64,000 nucleotides of DNA. It comes from CAVXZE01 sp963766175. Its GTDB lineage: Bacteria; Myxococcota_A; UBA9160; UBA6930. Location of the stretch: positions 1 to 64,000 of the forward strand of contig CAVXZE010000010.1 in NCBI GenBank assembly GCA_963766175.1, written 5' to 3'. The notes under the pieces are model-generated. The model was given only the letters and a program-made list of their open reading frames with translations, made no database searches and was not told the origin of the DNA. A program made the position numbers and the translations under genes. Positions 50,308-58,431 of the stretch are shown here, piece by piece (positions within the stretch are counted from its first letter, which is position 1; each line of letters begins with the position of its first letter).

Positions 50308-51548
50308 CCGGCCGCAGCGACCCGGGCGAAACCCTTTCCAGGCCCGTGACGCAGTGCCGCTCCTGCGGCGGTGCGCGCCTCGAGGTGGTTCTGGATCTCG
50401 GCTGCACACCGCTGGCCAATGCGCTGCCGATCGACCCCTCCGCTCCCGAGTCGACCTATCCGCTCGCGGTGGCGATGTGCCGGGACTGCGCCCTCGTCCA
50501 GACGACCTACTGGATCTCTGGCGAGGTGATCTTTGGCGGCGACTATCCCTACTACTCCTCCTACTCGACCGACTACCTGCGTCACGCGCGGGACCACGCC
50601 CTCGACCTGATCGAGACGCGGGGGCTCGGGCCCGAGAGCCTGGTCGTCGAGATCGCGAGCAACGACGGGTACCTGCTACGCAACTTCATGGAGAAGGGCA
50701 TTCCCGTCCTCGGAATCGACCCCGCTCGGGGACCTGCCGAGACGGCTCGGGGTATCGGGGTGCCGACCCTGGAGGAGTACTTCGGTTCCGATCTGGCACA
50801 CCGGCTGCGCGCCGAGGGACAGCGGGCCGACGTGATGCTCGCAAACAACGTCCTGGCGCACGTCGACGACCCGAAGGAGTTGGCTGCGGGCATCGCCATC
50901 CTCCTGAAACCGGAGGGAGTCGCCGTCTTCGAGGTCCCCTACCTGGTGGATCTCGTGGAACGCTGCGCCTTCGACACCATCTATCACGAGCACAACGGGT
51001 ACTTCTCCTTGCGCGCCCTGGAGAACCTCTTCCAGCCCCACGGGCTCCGCATCATCGACGTCCGGCGCCTGGAGATCCACGGAGGCTCACTGCGCGTATC
51101 GGTCGCGCCGCAAGGCGAGGAACAGTCCGCTGTCGGTGAGCTCCGCTCCCTCGAGGACCGGCTCGGAGTTGCGAACACCGACTTCTACCAGCAATTCGCC
51201 CAGCGGGTGGAGGCTGTGAACCGCGGACTCAAAGATCTGCTCGAAAGGTTGCGCGACGAGGGCAAGCGCGTTGCGGCCTACGGAGCCGCGGCCAAGGGCG
51301 CGACCCTCTCCAATGCTGCGGGTCTCGGGCCGGATCTCGTCGCCTACGTCGTCGATCGAAACCCGGCCAAACAGGGCCGATTCCTGCCCGGTGTCCGCAT
51401 TCCCATCGTCCCCCCCGAGCGGCTTCAAGAGGATCCCCCGGACGTGTTGCTGGTATTCGCCTGGAACATCCTGCCGGAGATTCGCGCGCAGCTCGAGGAC
51501 TTCTCCGGCCGATTCCTGGTTCCCATCCCCGAGCCTCGCATCCTCTGA
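50304..51548 (+). CDS. C-methyltransferase-like protein (second copy)
   Basis: 414-residue protein with the same three parts as the one at 47,050: zinc-binding start (CRSCGGARLEVV, AMCRDCALVQT), SAM domain (SLVVEIASNDGYLLRNF, MLANNVLAHVDDP), the block FDTIYHEHNGYFSL, and a C-terminal domain (KRVAAYGAAAKGATLSNAAG, YVVDRNPAKQGRFLPG). GTG start at 50304, overlapping the rfbF stop. It probably C-methylates the 4-keto intermediate derived from CDP-glucose, giving a branched sugar. Convergent with the DUF1786 gene, 5 bp apart. Confidence 0.9.
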   Translation: MTGRSDPGETLSRPVTQCRSCGGARLEVVLDLGCTPLANALPIDPSAPESTYPLAVAMCRDCALVQTTYWISGEVIFGGDYPYYSSYSTDYLRHARDHALDLIETRGLGPESLVVEIASNDGYLLRNFMEKGIPVLGIDPARGPAETARGIGVPTLEEYFGSDLAHRLRAEGQRADVMLANNVLAHVDDPKELAAGIAILLKPEGVAVFEVPYLVDLVERCAFDTIYHEHNGYFSLRALENLFQPHGLRIIDVRRLEIHGGSLRVSVAPQGEEQSAVGELRSLEDRLGVANTDFYQQFAQRVEAVNRGLKDLLERLRDEGKRVAAYGAAAKGATLSNAAGLGPDLVAYVVDRNPAKQGRFLPGVRIPIVPPERLQEDPPDVLLVFAWNILPEIRAQLEDFSGRFLVPIPEPRIL

Positions 51549-51553
51549 GAGGC

Positions 51554-52630
51554 CTACAGGAACGGGAATGGGGTGAGCCCCTTCTTCCTGCGGATGGCTT
51601 CGAGCACACCCACAGTGCCGGTCATCATGTTGTCTCCGAGGGGTGCGCCGAGCTCTATCGAAAGACTCGAAGGCCCGATGAGACCGCGCTTGGGGCCTGT
51701 GGCGAGAATGATCTCGGTACTCTCGAAGCCGAATGAGCGGCGCGTATAGGCGCCGTGTCCCCCCTCTGCGAGAATTCGCGCATGGTCGAGGTCACCGTTC
51801 GCGAGATCGACCAATAGCGTTTCCAGACGCTCGAGAGTGATGTCTTCGGTGTGGTATTCGAAGAAGCCGATCAGCTCTGCCCCCTGAATGGCCGCACCGA
51901 CCGTGTGAGAAGTGGCAATGTCCAGGACCAGGGCATTCTGCCGCTGCTGCACTCGTGGGTCCATGGAGGCGCCGAGGATGGCGGCCATTCCGCTGTCCAT
52001 GAGGTAGACCTCATCCGCCGGAAGTGAGCTGGCGCTCTCGGCGATCGAGCGGAGCCGACTCATGTCGGGGGGAAGATCCTCGGCGTGATGCAAGAAGGCG
52101 TGGGGAAACGGCGTCGCCTCGAGGACCGTCCGGAAATGACGATGGCGGTGATCGAGGTGGGAATCTCCCTCGGGTGGCACACCGTGATCCTGAGCGCATA
52201 CGCCTATCGCGTCGAAGGAGAAGGGCACATCGAAGCCGCTGACGATCTCCCGGAGGCGATCGATTGGGAGGTCTCCGAACTCGATGACGCCGTACCCCCC
52301 CTCGCGAGCCATCGCCTCGGCAGCTTCATCTTCGAGAACCCGGATGCCCGAGGAGCGGACGCGGTCGAGGTCGTGATGAACCGTAGGGGCTGCAGACAGC
52401 GACATGGCGACCTCGCCAGTTCGCGCTCGCTCCTTCACCGCCCGCGAAACGGCGCCGCCGCCCATCTCTCTACCGAGAATCAGAATCTTTCCCGGGGCAG
52501 CTTCGATCTGTCGCGCCAGGCTCGCCACGGGTGACGTGACGACGGCCTTGAAGTGCTCGGACCGTCGGGTGTCCAGATAGAGCACATCCATGGTCCCGGC
52601 GCCGATGTCGACCGTCAGGATTCGGCTCAT
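51554..52630 (-). CDS. DUF1786 family protein, ASKHA-like fold
   Basis: 358-residue protein beginning RILTVDIGAGTMDVLYLDTR, a phosphate-1-like loop of the actin/hexokinase superfamily and typical of DUF1786. A second such loop appears as LVLDIATSHTVGAAIQG, and the C-terminal part ends IILATGPKRGLIG. Histidine-rich region near residue 170 (HLDHRHRHF). DUF1786 occurs mainly in archaea and anaerobic bacteria; some annotations link it to pyruvate-formate-lyase activation, which I cannot support from sequence. An ATP-dependent activator role is possible. It is a single gene, followed upstream by a large inverted repeat. Confidence 0.82.
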   Translation of the reverse strand: MSRILTVDIGAGTMDVLYLDTRRSEHFKAVVTSPVASLARQIEAAPGKILILGREMGGGAVSRAVKERARTGEVAMSLSAAPTVHHDLDRVRSSGIRVLEDEAAEAMAREGGYGVIEFGDLPIDRLREIVSGFDVPFSFDAIGVCAQDHGVPPEGDSHLDHRHRHFRTVLEATPFPHAFLHHAEDLPPDMSRLRSIAESASSLPADEVYLMDSGMAAILGASMDPRVQQRQNALVLDIATSHTVGAAIQGAELIGFFEYHTEDITLERLETLLVDLANGDLDHARILAEGGHGAYTRRSFGFESTEIILATGPKRGLIGPSSLSIELGAPLGDNMMTGTVGVLEAIRRKKGLTPFPFL

Positions 52631-52666
52631 CGTTGTCTCCCCCAGCAGCTTCGCCCGAAATTCAGG

Positions 52667-52833
52667 CTAGAGGCGCGGCCGGAAAGTCTACCTGCATTCG
52701 GCCGCCTCTGCGGCGCGCTGGCTGCGTTCCTCTCCCTGCGCCGTAGCGTCAGCTACGCCTCAGTCGCGCGCCTTGCCAGCCCGCCGCAGAGGCGCCCTCG
52801 GTGCGACGGTAGACTTTCCGGCTACGCCTCTAG
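52667..52833. repeat. 167-bp nested imperfect inverted repeat (MITE- or REP-like)
   Basis: Outer arms 52667-52692 and 52808-52833 are reverse complements at 24 of 26 positions and both end in CTAG. A second arm pair (CGCCTCTGCGGCG-CGCTGGC near 52703-52722 and its complement near 52775-52794) matches at 19 of 20, and the centre has GTAGC-GTCA-GCTAC. The whole element folds into one long cruciform. It fills the gap between the DUF1786 start and the M20 peptidase stop and encodes nothing. Confidence 0.75.
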
Positions 52834-52864
52834 GTTTCGACGTGCTGCGGGCCGGGCGTCGGGT

Positions 52865-54064
52865 TCACGCCTCGGTAGCCGTTGCCAGGCGCAGAGCGAT
52901 GCGACACGCCTCGCGGAATCTCTCCACGTCCAGGGCCTCGCGGACGGTATGGGGAGCGATCTGGCCGCAGCCCAGGCTCACTGTGGGGATGCCGTGTCGA
53001 TTGGTCCAGTTGGCGTCGATGCCTCCGTTCGCGATTGCGCGCTCCGGCTCCTGCCCCAAAGAGCGCACGGTCTGCTCGGCGACCCGGATACAGGGAGCGT
53101 CCCCGGGCAGAAGGAAGGACTCGTAGTCGAGTTGCTTCTCCACGCGAACCTGGCCTCGTGCGCCGGAGACGCTCCTGACCTGCCGGACGGCGCGGGAGAA
53201 AGCGCGCTCGATCTCTGCGGCGATGCGCTTGCGAAAAGCGGGATCGTGACTGCGAGCCTCCGCCCGCAGCACCACCCGATCGGCGATCACGTTCGTCGTC
53301 TCGCCGCCGTGGATGGTTCCGATATTGCTGGTTCCGAGCCTTCGTCCCTTGCGAATCTGACCGTGCCAGCCGGCGCGCTCCAGTTCGGCAATCGCCAGGG
53401 ACGCGATCGAGATCGCGCTCACGCCCGTCTCCGGCGCAACGCCGGCGTGAGCGGCCAGTCCATCCACCTCGATGACGATCCGATAGCAGCCGGTGGCCCC
53501 GATGGTGAGCTTGTAGGGGGATCCCCCATCCCAGTTGAAGGCGAGCCGGGGCTTGCCGAGCATGCTCTGCTTGACTTGCCGCGATCCGTGCAGGCCCACC
53601 TCCTCCTGGACGAACCAGCAGAAGGTCAGCGGGGGATGGGAAAGTCCGCGCGTCAGTATTTCGAGAGCGGTGTTGAGCACGACCGCCACACCGGCGCGAT
53701 CGTCGGCCCCGAGTCCGGTGGAGGCATCCGCAGACCGGATCTGTTTGCCGCGCAGTACGGGTCTGGAGCCGAGACAGGTGGGAACCGTATCCAGATGGGC
53801 GGATAGCATGCGCCGCGGGGCGCGGCATGTTCCCGGCAGCCTGAGCACGAGATTGCCGGTATTGCCACCGATCGGAGTGCGGCGGTGTACGGCGTCGCGC
53901 TGAACCGCCGAAGCGGGCGCCCCTGCCTGGCGGAGACGGCGCTCGATGAATCTGGCGACCCCGGCCTCCTCGCCGCTCCTGCCGGGAATCGCCATCAGCT
54001 GCATCACCAGTTCGGTGGCTCGTCGTGTATTCGGCTCGTGTGGCTGTCTCTTCTCGGAAGTCAT
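52865..54064 (-). CDS. M20-family metallopeptidase (PepT-like)
   Basis: 399-residue di-zinc peptidase. Metal ligands: RMLSAHLDTVP, GADDRAGVAV, the catalytic/ligand pair in VQEEVGLHG, the Asp in FNWDGGSPYK, and a C-terminal His in GQIAPHTVREALDVE. A lid domain of about 110 residues (GCYRIVIEVDGLAAHAGV) carries the dimer-interface His. This order matches M20B tripeptidase-like enzymes that release amino acids from short peptides, or related amidohydrolases. No signal peptide, so cytoplasmic. It lies 21 bp downstream of the DUF4405 membrane gene on the same strand. Confidence 0.9.
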   Translation of the reverse strand: MTSEKRQPHEPNTRRATELVMQLMAIPGRSGEEAGVARFIERRLRQAGAPASAVQRDAVHRRTPIGGNTGNLVLRLPGTCRAPRRMLSAHLDTVPTCLGSRPVLRGKQIRSADASTGLGADDRAGVAVVLNTALEILTRGLSHPPLTFCWFVQEEVGLHGSRQVKQSMLGKPRLAFNWDGGSPYKLTIGATGCYRIVIEVDGLAAHAGVAPETGVSAISIASLAIAELERAGWHGQIRKGRRLGTSNIGTIHGGETTNVIADRVVLRAEARSHDPAFRKRIAAEIERAFSRAVRQVRSVSGARGQVRVEKQLDYESFLLPGDAPCIRVAEQTVRSLGQEPERAIANGGIDANWTNRHGIPTVSLGCGQIAPHTVREALDVERFREACRIALRLATATEA

Positions 54065-54085
54065 GGTTCAGCTTCGGCGCCTCCG

Positions 54086-54700
54086 CTACGGAAATGGAGG
54101 GTGCGTTTCGCTTCGTTGGTAGTTCTGCACGATGCGGCGGACATCGTCGATCGTGAATCCATGGGTCGTTTTCAGTCTTCCGAGGCGCTCTTCCCGCTGA
54201 ACGCCAGAGGGTAGCCCGAGCCTCTCGATGATGTAGTCGGCCGGAACGCCTGTGGTCTGCTGGATCTCGGCGAGAGTCATGGATCCACGAATCGAGTCCA
54301 GACCCTCCAGCTCGGACGAGTGCGGACCCGGACTGTGGATCTCTCTACCGGTCCGTTCCACCGGGCTCAGGAATGGAGCGATTGCCAGTGCCAGAAGAGC
54401 CGCCAAGCCCACGGTTCCAAGAGCCAGGCGGGCACCGGAGCCTTCTCTGGGGCGCCCGCTCATCAGGGTCGCGATCCAGCGCCAGTGCAGAAACAGGTGG
54501 AAGGCGAGAACTGCGAGAAAAACGATCGCGATCCAGAAGTGGATGCTTCCCCACTCGTGACGATCGAGCGTCCAGATGGTGGTAGAGCGGCCGCTTCCGG
54601 GAGGCAGCACGTAGCGCATCAGCACGCCCGTCGCGGTCAGCAGAACGAAACCCGCGAACCCGAGGCTATCGACAATGAAGTTGAGATTGGGTCGTTTCAT
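54086..54700 (-). CDS. DUF4405-type membrane protein
   Basis: 204-residue inner-membrane protein. Three hydrophobic segments: LGFAGFVLLTATGVLM, IHFWIAIVFLAVLAFHLFLH and VGLAALLALAIAPFLS. Histidines in HEWGSIHFW and FHLFLHWRW are placed as in b-type-cytochrome-like DUF4405 domains. The C-terminal ~70 residues (MTLAEIQQTTGVPADYIIER, then FTIDDVRRIVQNY) form a soluble helical domain resembling the small domain in FeS-cluster-reducing membrane proteins. GAAGGA precedes the ATG at 54700. A role in membrane electron transfer is likely but unproven. Confidence 0.75.
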   Translation of the reverse strand: MKRPNLNFIVDSLGFAGFVLLTATGVLMRYVLPPGSGRSTTIWTLDRHEWGSIHFWIAIVFLAVLAFHLFLHWRWIATLMSGRPREGSGARLALGTVGLAALLALAIAPFLSPVERTGREIHSPGPHSSELEGLDSIRGSMTLAEIQQTTGVPADYIIERLGLPSGVQREERLGRLKTTHGFTIDDVRRIVQNYQRSETHPPFP

Positions 54701-54795
54701 GGCGAGATCCTTCTCCACACCGAGGAGAGAAACCGGCCGGGTCGAGGGCCCTGGTGAGGTCGATTTCCTATCGGCGGAATACGCCCTCACGCGTG

Positions 54796-55602
54796 TCAGT
54801 CGATCTCGGAAATCACCGAATCGGCCTCTTCATCGGTATAGGTCGGTCTCCACATTTCTCCGCCATCAACGACGAAGATCTCACCGTGACAGTAGGCGCC
54901 GGCGGGGCTGGCGAGAAGGAGCGCCATCCCGGCAATGTGCTCGGGCTCGCCGCACATTCTCAGCATGTTCTGGGGAAATCCCTTCTTTTCGAAGTGCTCG
55001 ACCAGCGGCATGGCCAGCTCGGTCCGAACCAGGCCGGGGCAGATGCAGACACTTCGGATCCCGTCTCCAGCCCACTCCTGAGCCATCTGCCCGGTCACGA
55101 TGTTGAGGGCGGCCTTCGAGGCGCTGTATCCGCCGATGAAGGGATCGGGCTTGAGGCCGCCGTTGGACGAGATGTTGATTACGACGCCGGAGTGCTTCTT
55201 TTGCATTGCCGGATGACAGAGCTGGGCCAGCTTGATCGCCGCCCAGGTGTTGGTCCTGATCGTTGTTTCGAACTGCTCGTAGCTGATGTGAGCCAGCCCG
55301 ACCGGCTCGGCGCCACCGACGTTGTTCACCAGGATGTCGACGTCACCCAGCTCGGAGCGCACGGTTTCGTGCAGTCTCTCGAGGTCCGGGTCGGAGGACA
55401 CGTCGGTAGACAGGGCGACGCAACGCCGCCCGGTCGCCTGGATCTCCTCGCGGGTCGCCTCCAGCGCCGGAACACCGCGCGCCGCAATCGCCACATCGGC
55501 TCCGTGCTCTGCGAACGCCAATGCGATTGCGCGACCGATACCCTTGGAGCCACCCGTGACCAGGGCGATCTTCCCGTCCAGCGAAAAATCGACGATAGAC
55601 AA
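54796..55602 (-). CDS. Short-chain dehydrogenase/reductase
   Basis: 268-residue classical SDR. ALVTGGSKGIGRAIALAF binds the coenzyme; DILVNNVGGAEP is the NNAG-type strand; the catalytic Ser-Tyr-Lys set is in NISSNGG and YSASKAAL; ICPGLVRTELAM follows, and the chain ends with GEIFVVDGGEMWRP. A TTG start at 55602 is chosen: AGAGGAG lies just upstream and no ATG fits, while the open frame runs far into other genes. Cytoplasmic oxidoreductase for a small alcohol or keto compound. Divergent from the DAO-family flavoprotein. Confidence 0.9.
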   Translation of the reverse strand: MSIVDFSLDGKIALVTGGSKGIGRAIALAFAEHGADVAIAARGVPALEATREEIQATGRRCVALSTDVSSDPDLERLHETVRSELGDVDILVNNVGGAEPVGLAHISYEQFETTIRTNTWAAIKLAQLCHPAMQKKHSGVVINISSNGGLKPDPFIGGYSASKAALNIVTGQMAQEWAGDGIRSVCICPGLVRTELAMPLVEHFEKKGFPQNMLRMCGEPEHIAGMALLLASPAGAYCHGEIFVVDGGEMWRPTYTDEEADSVISEID

Positions 55603-55776
55603 CTTTCTCCTCTCTGCGGCTACTCGCGCGAGGCCAGCGTCAGCCGGCCACACCAGGACATTCGTGCCGCGACAGTATATCAGGGAATTTGGCCGTCCCC
55701 GGTGACGGATGGAGCATGAGACGCGCCCGGTGATCGCGCGACAGACGGAGGCTTGTGTCCTAGCTTGGATGGATCC

Positions 55777-57108
55777 ATGGAGCTGGAGTTCACCTTCGAC
55801 GAGATGGGTGCCTGGAGTCGGGTGCCCGCGGACCTGAAGGCCGCCCTGGCTGACGACGTCGAGGCCGATGTCGTCGTGATCGGCGGTGGCTGCACGGGTC
55901 TCTCGACGGCGCTTCAGCTGCGAGCCGCAGGTGCCGACGTCATCGTCCTCGAGGAGGGCTTTGCAGGCAGCGGTGCGAGCGGCCTCAATACGGGTGTCGT
56001 GACCGGCTCGATCGTGCAGGATCTTTCGTTGACGCGCCGCCTCCTCGGCCCCGAGCTCGCCGCGGCTCGGGCGGGCTTCGCCGACGCAGCCGTGAAATAC
56101 CTCGAAGGGGTCATCGAGCTGCACGGCATCCAGTGCGACTACACACCCAGCGGGACACTGACGGTAAGTATCCATCCCTCCCAGGAGCCGGAGCTGAACG
56201 AGAAGAGAGAGATGGCCCGGGAATACGGCTCGCCGGTTCGATTCCTTTCCAGTGGGGAGATGAGAGAGCGGGGAGTGCCGCCGGCGTTCTTGAGCGGAGT
56301 ACTCGAGGAGCAGGGCGGAACGCTCGACCCCGGGAAATACATGTCGGGTCTGCGGACGGCCGCCATCGGGGCCGGGGTGCGTCTCTTCGAGCGGACCCGC
56401 GTGATCGAGCTGACGGATGGCCCCAGGATCAGCGCCAGGACCGAAGGTGGGTGGGTGTCGGCAGACTACGCGGTCCTCGCCACGAACGCCTACACGCCGG
56501 CACGGGGGCTTCTCGGACGGATCGTGGTGCCGATTCGCGTCTCGCTCTTCGAGACCGATCCCCTGGGACGGGGGCCGCGCGAACGGCTCGGATGGCATGG
56601 GAGGGAGCCGGTCAACACGGCACACGGGCTCGCAGAGACCTACCTGCTCTCCGCTCGCGATACGCTGGTAGGCGGCGTCAAGGTCGCCCGCTACCCATGG
56701 CGGAGTAGGCTCGCAGGGGCGAATGATCCATCCGCCTTCCGGGTGATAGAGAGGGCGTTTCGGGAGCGCTTGCCCGAGCTTCGTGAAGTGGGAGTGGCGC
56801 GCTTCTGGAGCGGCTGGACCGGCTTTACCACCGACTTCAATCCGGTGTTCGGCGTCGAAGGGAGGCACGGCAAGATCCTCTACGGTCTGGGCTACTCCGG
56901 CCACGGACTGTCCCAAGGAACCCTCATGGGAGCCGTGCTGGCCGAACGAGTCCTGGGCCGAGAGCACCGTTTGGAGGCCGCTGTCCGCCGTCGCGTTCGC
57001 AGGTGGCCTCCGGAGCCATTCCGCTGGGTGGGTGCGCGGCTCCTCATCGAGTGGATGATGGCTGCGGATCGCAGGATCGACCGGAAGGTCCGCCGGGCCG
57101 GCGGCTGA
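55777..57108 (+). CDS. FAD-dependent oxidoreductase of the DAO family
   Basis: 443-residue amino-acid/sarcosine oxidase-type flavoprotein. VVVIGGGCTGLSTALQL is the dinucleotide-binding loop with LEEGFAGSGASGLNTG contacting FAD; GVPPAFLSGVLEEQGGTLDP is the substrate-domain strand; GLGYSGHGLSQGTLMG near the end is the typical DAO C-terminal FAD contact. The ATG at 55777 is preferred to a TTG 24 bp upstream. It oxidises an amine or hydroxy group in the cytoplasm; substrate unknown. The next flavoprotein gene starts 15 bp after its stop, so they form a pair. Confidence 0.87.
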   Translation: MELEFTFDEMGAWSRVPADLKAALADDVEADVVVIGGGCTGLSTALQLRAAGADVIVLEEGFAGSGASGLNTGVVTGSIVQDLSLTRRLLGPELAAARAGFADAAVKYLEGVIELHGIQCDYTPSGTLTVSIHPSQEPELNEKREMAREYGSPVRFLSSGEMRERGVPPAFLSGVLEEQGGTLDPGKYMSGLRTAAIGAGVRLFERTRVIELTDGPRISARTEGGWVSADYAVLATNAYTPARGLLGRIVVPIRVSLFETDPLGRGPRERLGWHGREPVNTAHGLAETYLLSARDTLVGGVKVARYPWRSRLAGANDPSAFRVIERAFRERLPELREVGVARFWSGWTGFTTDFNPVFGVEGRHGKILYGLGYSGHGLSQGTLMGAVLAERVLGREHRLEAAVRRRVRRWPPEPFRWVGARLLIEWMMAADRRIDRKVRRAGG

Positions 57109-57123
57109 GCTGGAGGGTCTGCG

Positions 57124-58431
57124 GTGTCCAAGGGAAAGATCGTCGTCGTCGGCGCAGGCATCGGGGGGCTATCCGCCGCCTATTGGCTCACCAAGCGTGG
57201 CCACGATGTCGAGGTTCTGGAAGCCTCGGACCGCCCCGGAGGGCGGATGCAGCTTCTCGAGCGCCGCGGAGACCGGGTCGACGTGGGCGCGCAGTTCTTC
57301 CACTCGTGCTACACGAACGCCCTCCAGTTCATGGATGAGCTGGGGCTGGCGGCGAACCGGCGTACCATCTCGTCCGGCACGCACTTCGCACGTCCGAATG
57401 GTTCGAAGTTCGTCTTGAGGCACGACTGGGATTTCCCGCGCCTGCTGGGGATCGGTGGATCGGCGAGCTTGATGGCGTTCGCTCTTCGCTACCTGGTCTT
57501 CGGCAAGCGCTTCCCGATGAGTCAGATCGTCCGAAGCATACCGGCGTATGACGACGTGTCCGTGGCGGACATCGTACGCGGCTCCGACCCCAGACACCTC
57601 GACTACGTGGTTCGGCCGGTCTGCCTCGGTGAGACGGTGGGGTACCCGGAACAGACCAGCCTCTACCACTACCTTCATCAGATTCGCCTCACCCTCTCCA
57701 CCCGGTTCGTGGCACTCACCGGCGGAGTCTCGTCGCTCACCGACGCTCTCGCCCGTCGAGTCTCCGTCCGCTACGAGGCCCCCGTTCGCGGGGTGATCTG
57801 GGAAGGGGCACGGGCATCGGGAGTCGAGTTCGAAGACGGGACTGCATGCCAGGCCGACCACGTGATCGTAGCCACGACGCCGGATGCCGCGGCCCGGATC
57901 CTCCCCGGCGAGATGGAGGAGCAGCGCGGGTTCCTGGCGTCATTCCCAAGCACGCCGATCCCACTCCCGGTCTTCTTCCTCGACCGCCCTCTGAACGGGG
58001 AGGTCTGCTTCTACTTTGGGGATCCATCCGAGGACCGGGACTTCAACATGGCGGTGGACCAGACGGCTCGGGTTCCCGAGATGGTGCCGAGTGGAAAGGC
58101 GATCGTATCGGCATGGGCCGCCTACCCGAGAACCGAGGAGTTGATCGGCCAACCCGAAGACCGCCTCATGGAGGCGGCCGTGGAAGACATGGAAAGGCTG
58201 ATTCCTGGGTTCTCCGGGTGGGTGGAGGACGTGGCGCTGGTTCGCCACGGATGGGGAAACGCCATCTATCCGCCTGGTTGGTACCGGAAGGTCATCGACT
58301 TTCGCGACAAGGCCGAGGCCTTGCAGGGTATTTCGTTCGTCGGCTCTGCCTATGGCGGCGTGCACATGGAAGCGGCGATCCTGACGGCAAAGCGCGCCGT
58401 GACCCGGGTGGAACGGGGCGCGGGCGGTTAG
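57124..58431 (+). CDS. FAD-dependent oxidoreductase, protoporphyrinogen oxidase/phytoene desaturase-like
   Basis: 435-residue flavoprotein. KIVVVGAGIGGLSAAYWLTK with EVLEASDRPGGRMQ is the standard FAD loop of the amine oxidase/HemG/CrtI group; a short central insertion follows; YGGVHMEAAILTAKRAV at the end contacts FAD. It lacks the features that would separate protoporphyrinogen oxidase from carotenoid or amine oxidases, so the substrate is open. GTG start at 57124, 15 bp after the DAO gene with GGAGG upstream. Its stop overlaps the stop of the convergent kinase by 4 bp. Confidence 0.85.
   Translation: MSKGKIVVVGAGIGGLSAAYWLTKRGHDVEVLEASDRPGGRMQLLERRGDRVDVGAQFFHSCYTNALQFMDELGLAANRRTISSGTHFARPNGSKFVLRHDWDFPRLLGIGGSASLMAFALRYLVFGKRFPMSQIVRSIPAYDDVSVADIVRGSDPRHLDYVVRPVCLGETVGYPEQTSLYHYLHQIRLTLSTRFVALTGGVSSLTDALARRVSVRYEAPVRGVIWEGARASGVEFEDGTACQADHVIVATTPDAAARILPGEMEEQRGFLASFPSTPIPLPVFFLDRPLNGEVCFYFGDPSEDRDFNMAVDQTARVPEMVPSGKAIVSAWAAYPRTEELIGQPEDRLMEAAVEDMERLIPGFSGWVEDVALVRHGWGNAIYPPGWYRKVIDFRDKAEALQGISFVGSAYGGVHMEAAILTAKRAVTRVERGAGG

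Noticed and set aside
52553..53806. Long plus-strand frame (417 codons) opposite the M20 peptidase
   Set aside because: Arginine-, proline- and serine-rich with no family motif; it is the mirror of a well-supported peptidase on the other strand and runs through the inverted repeat.
54796..56967. 723-codon minus-strand frame
   Set aside because: Only the last 268 codons are an SDR with a TTG start and ribosome-binding site; the rest mirrors the DAO-family flavoprotein.
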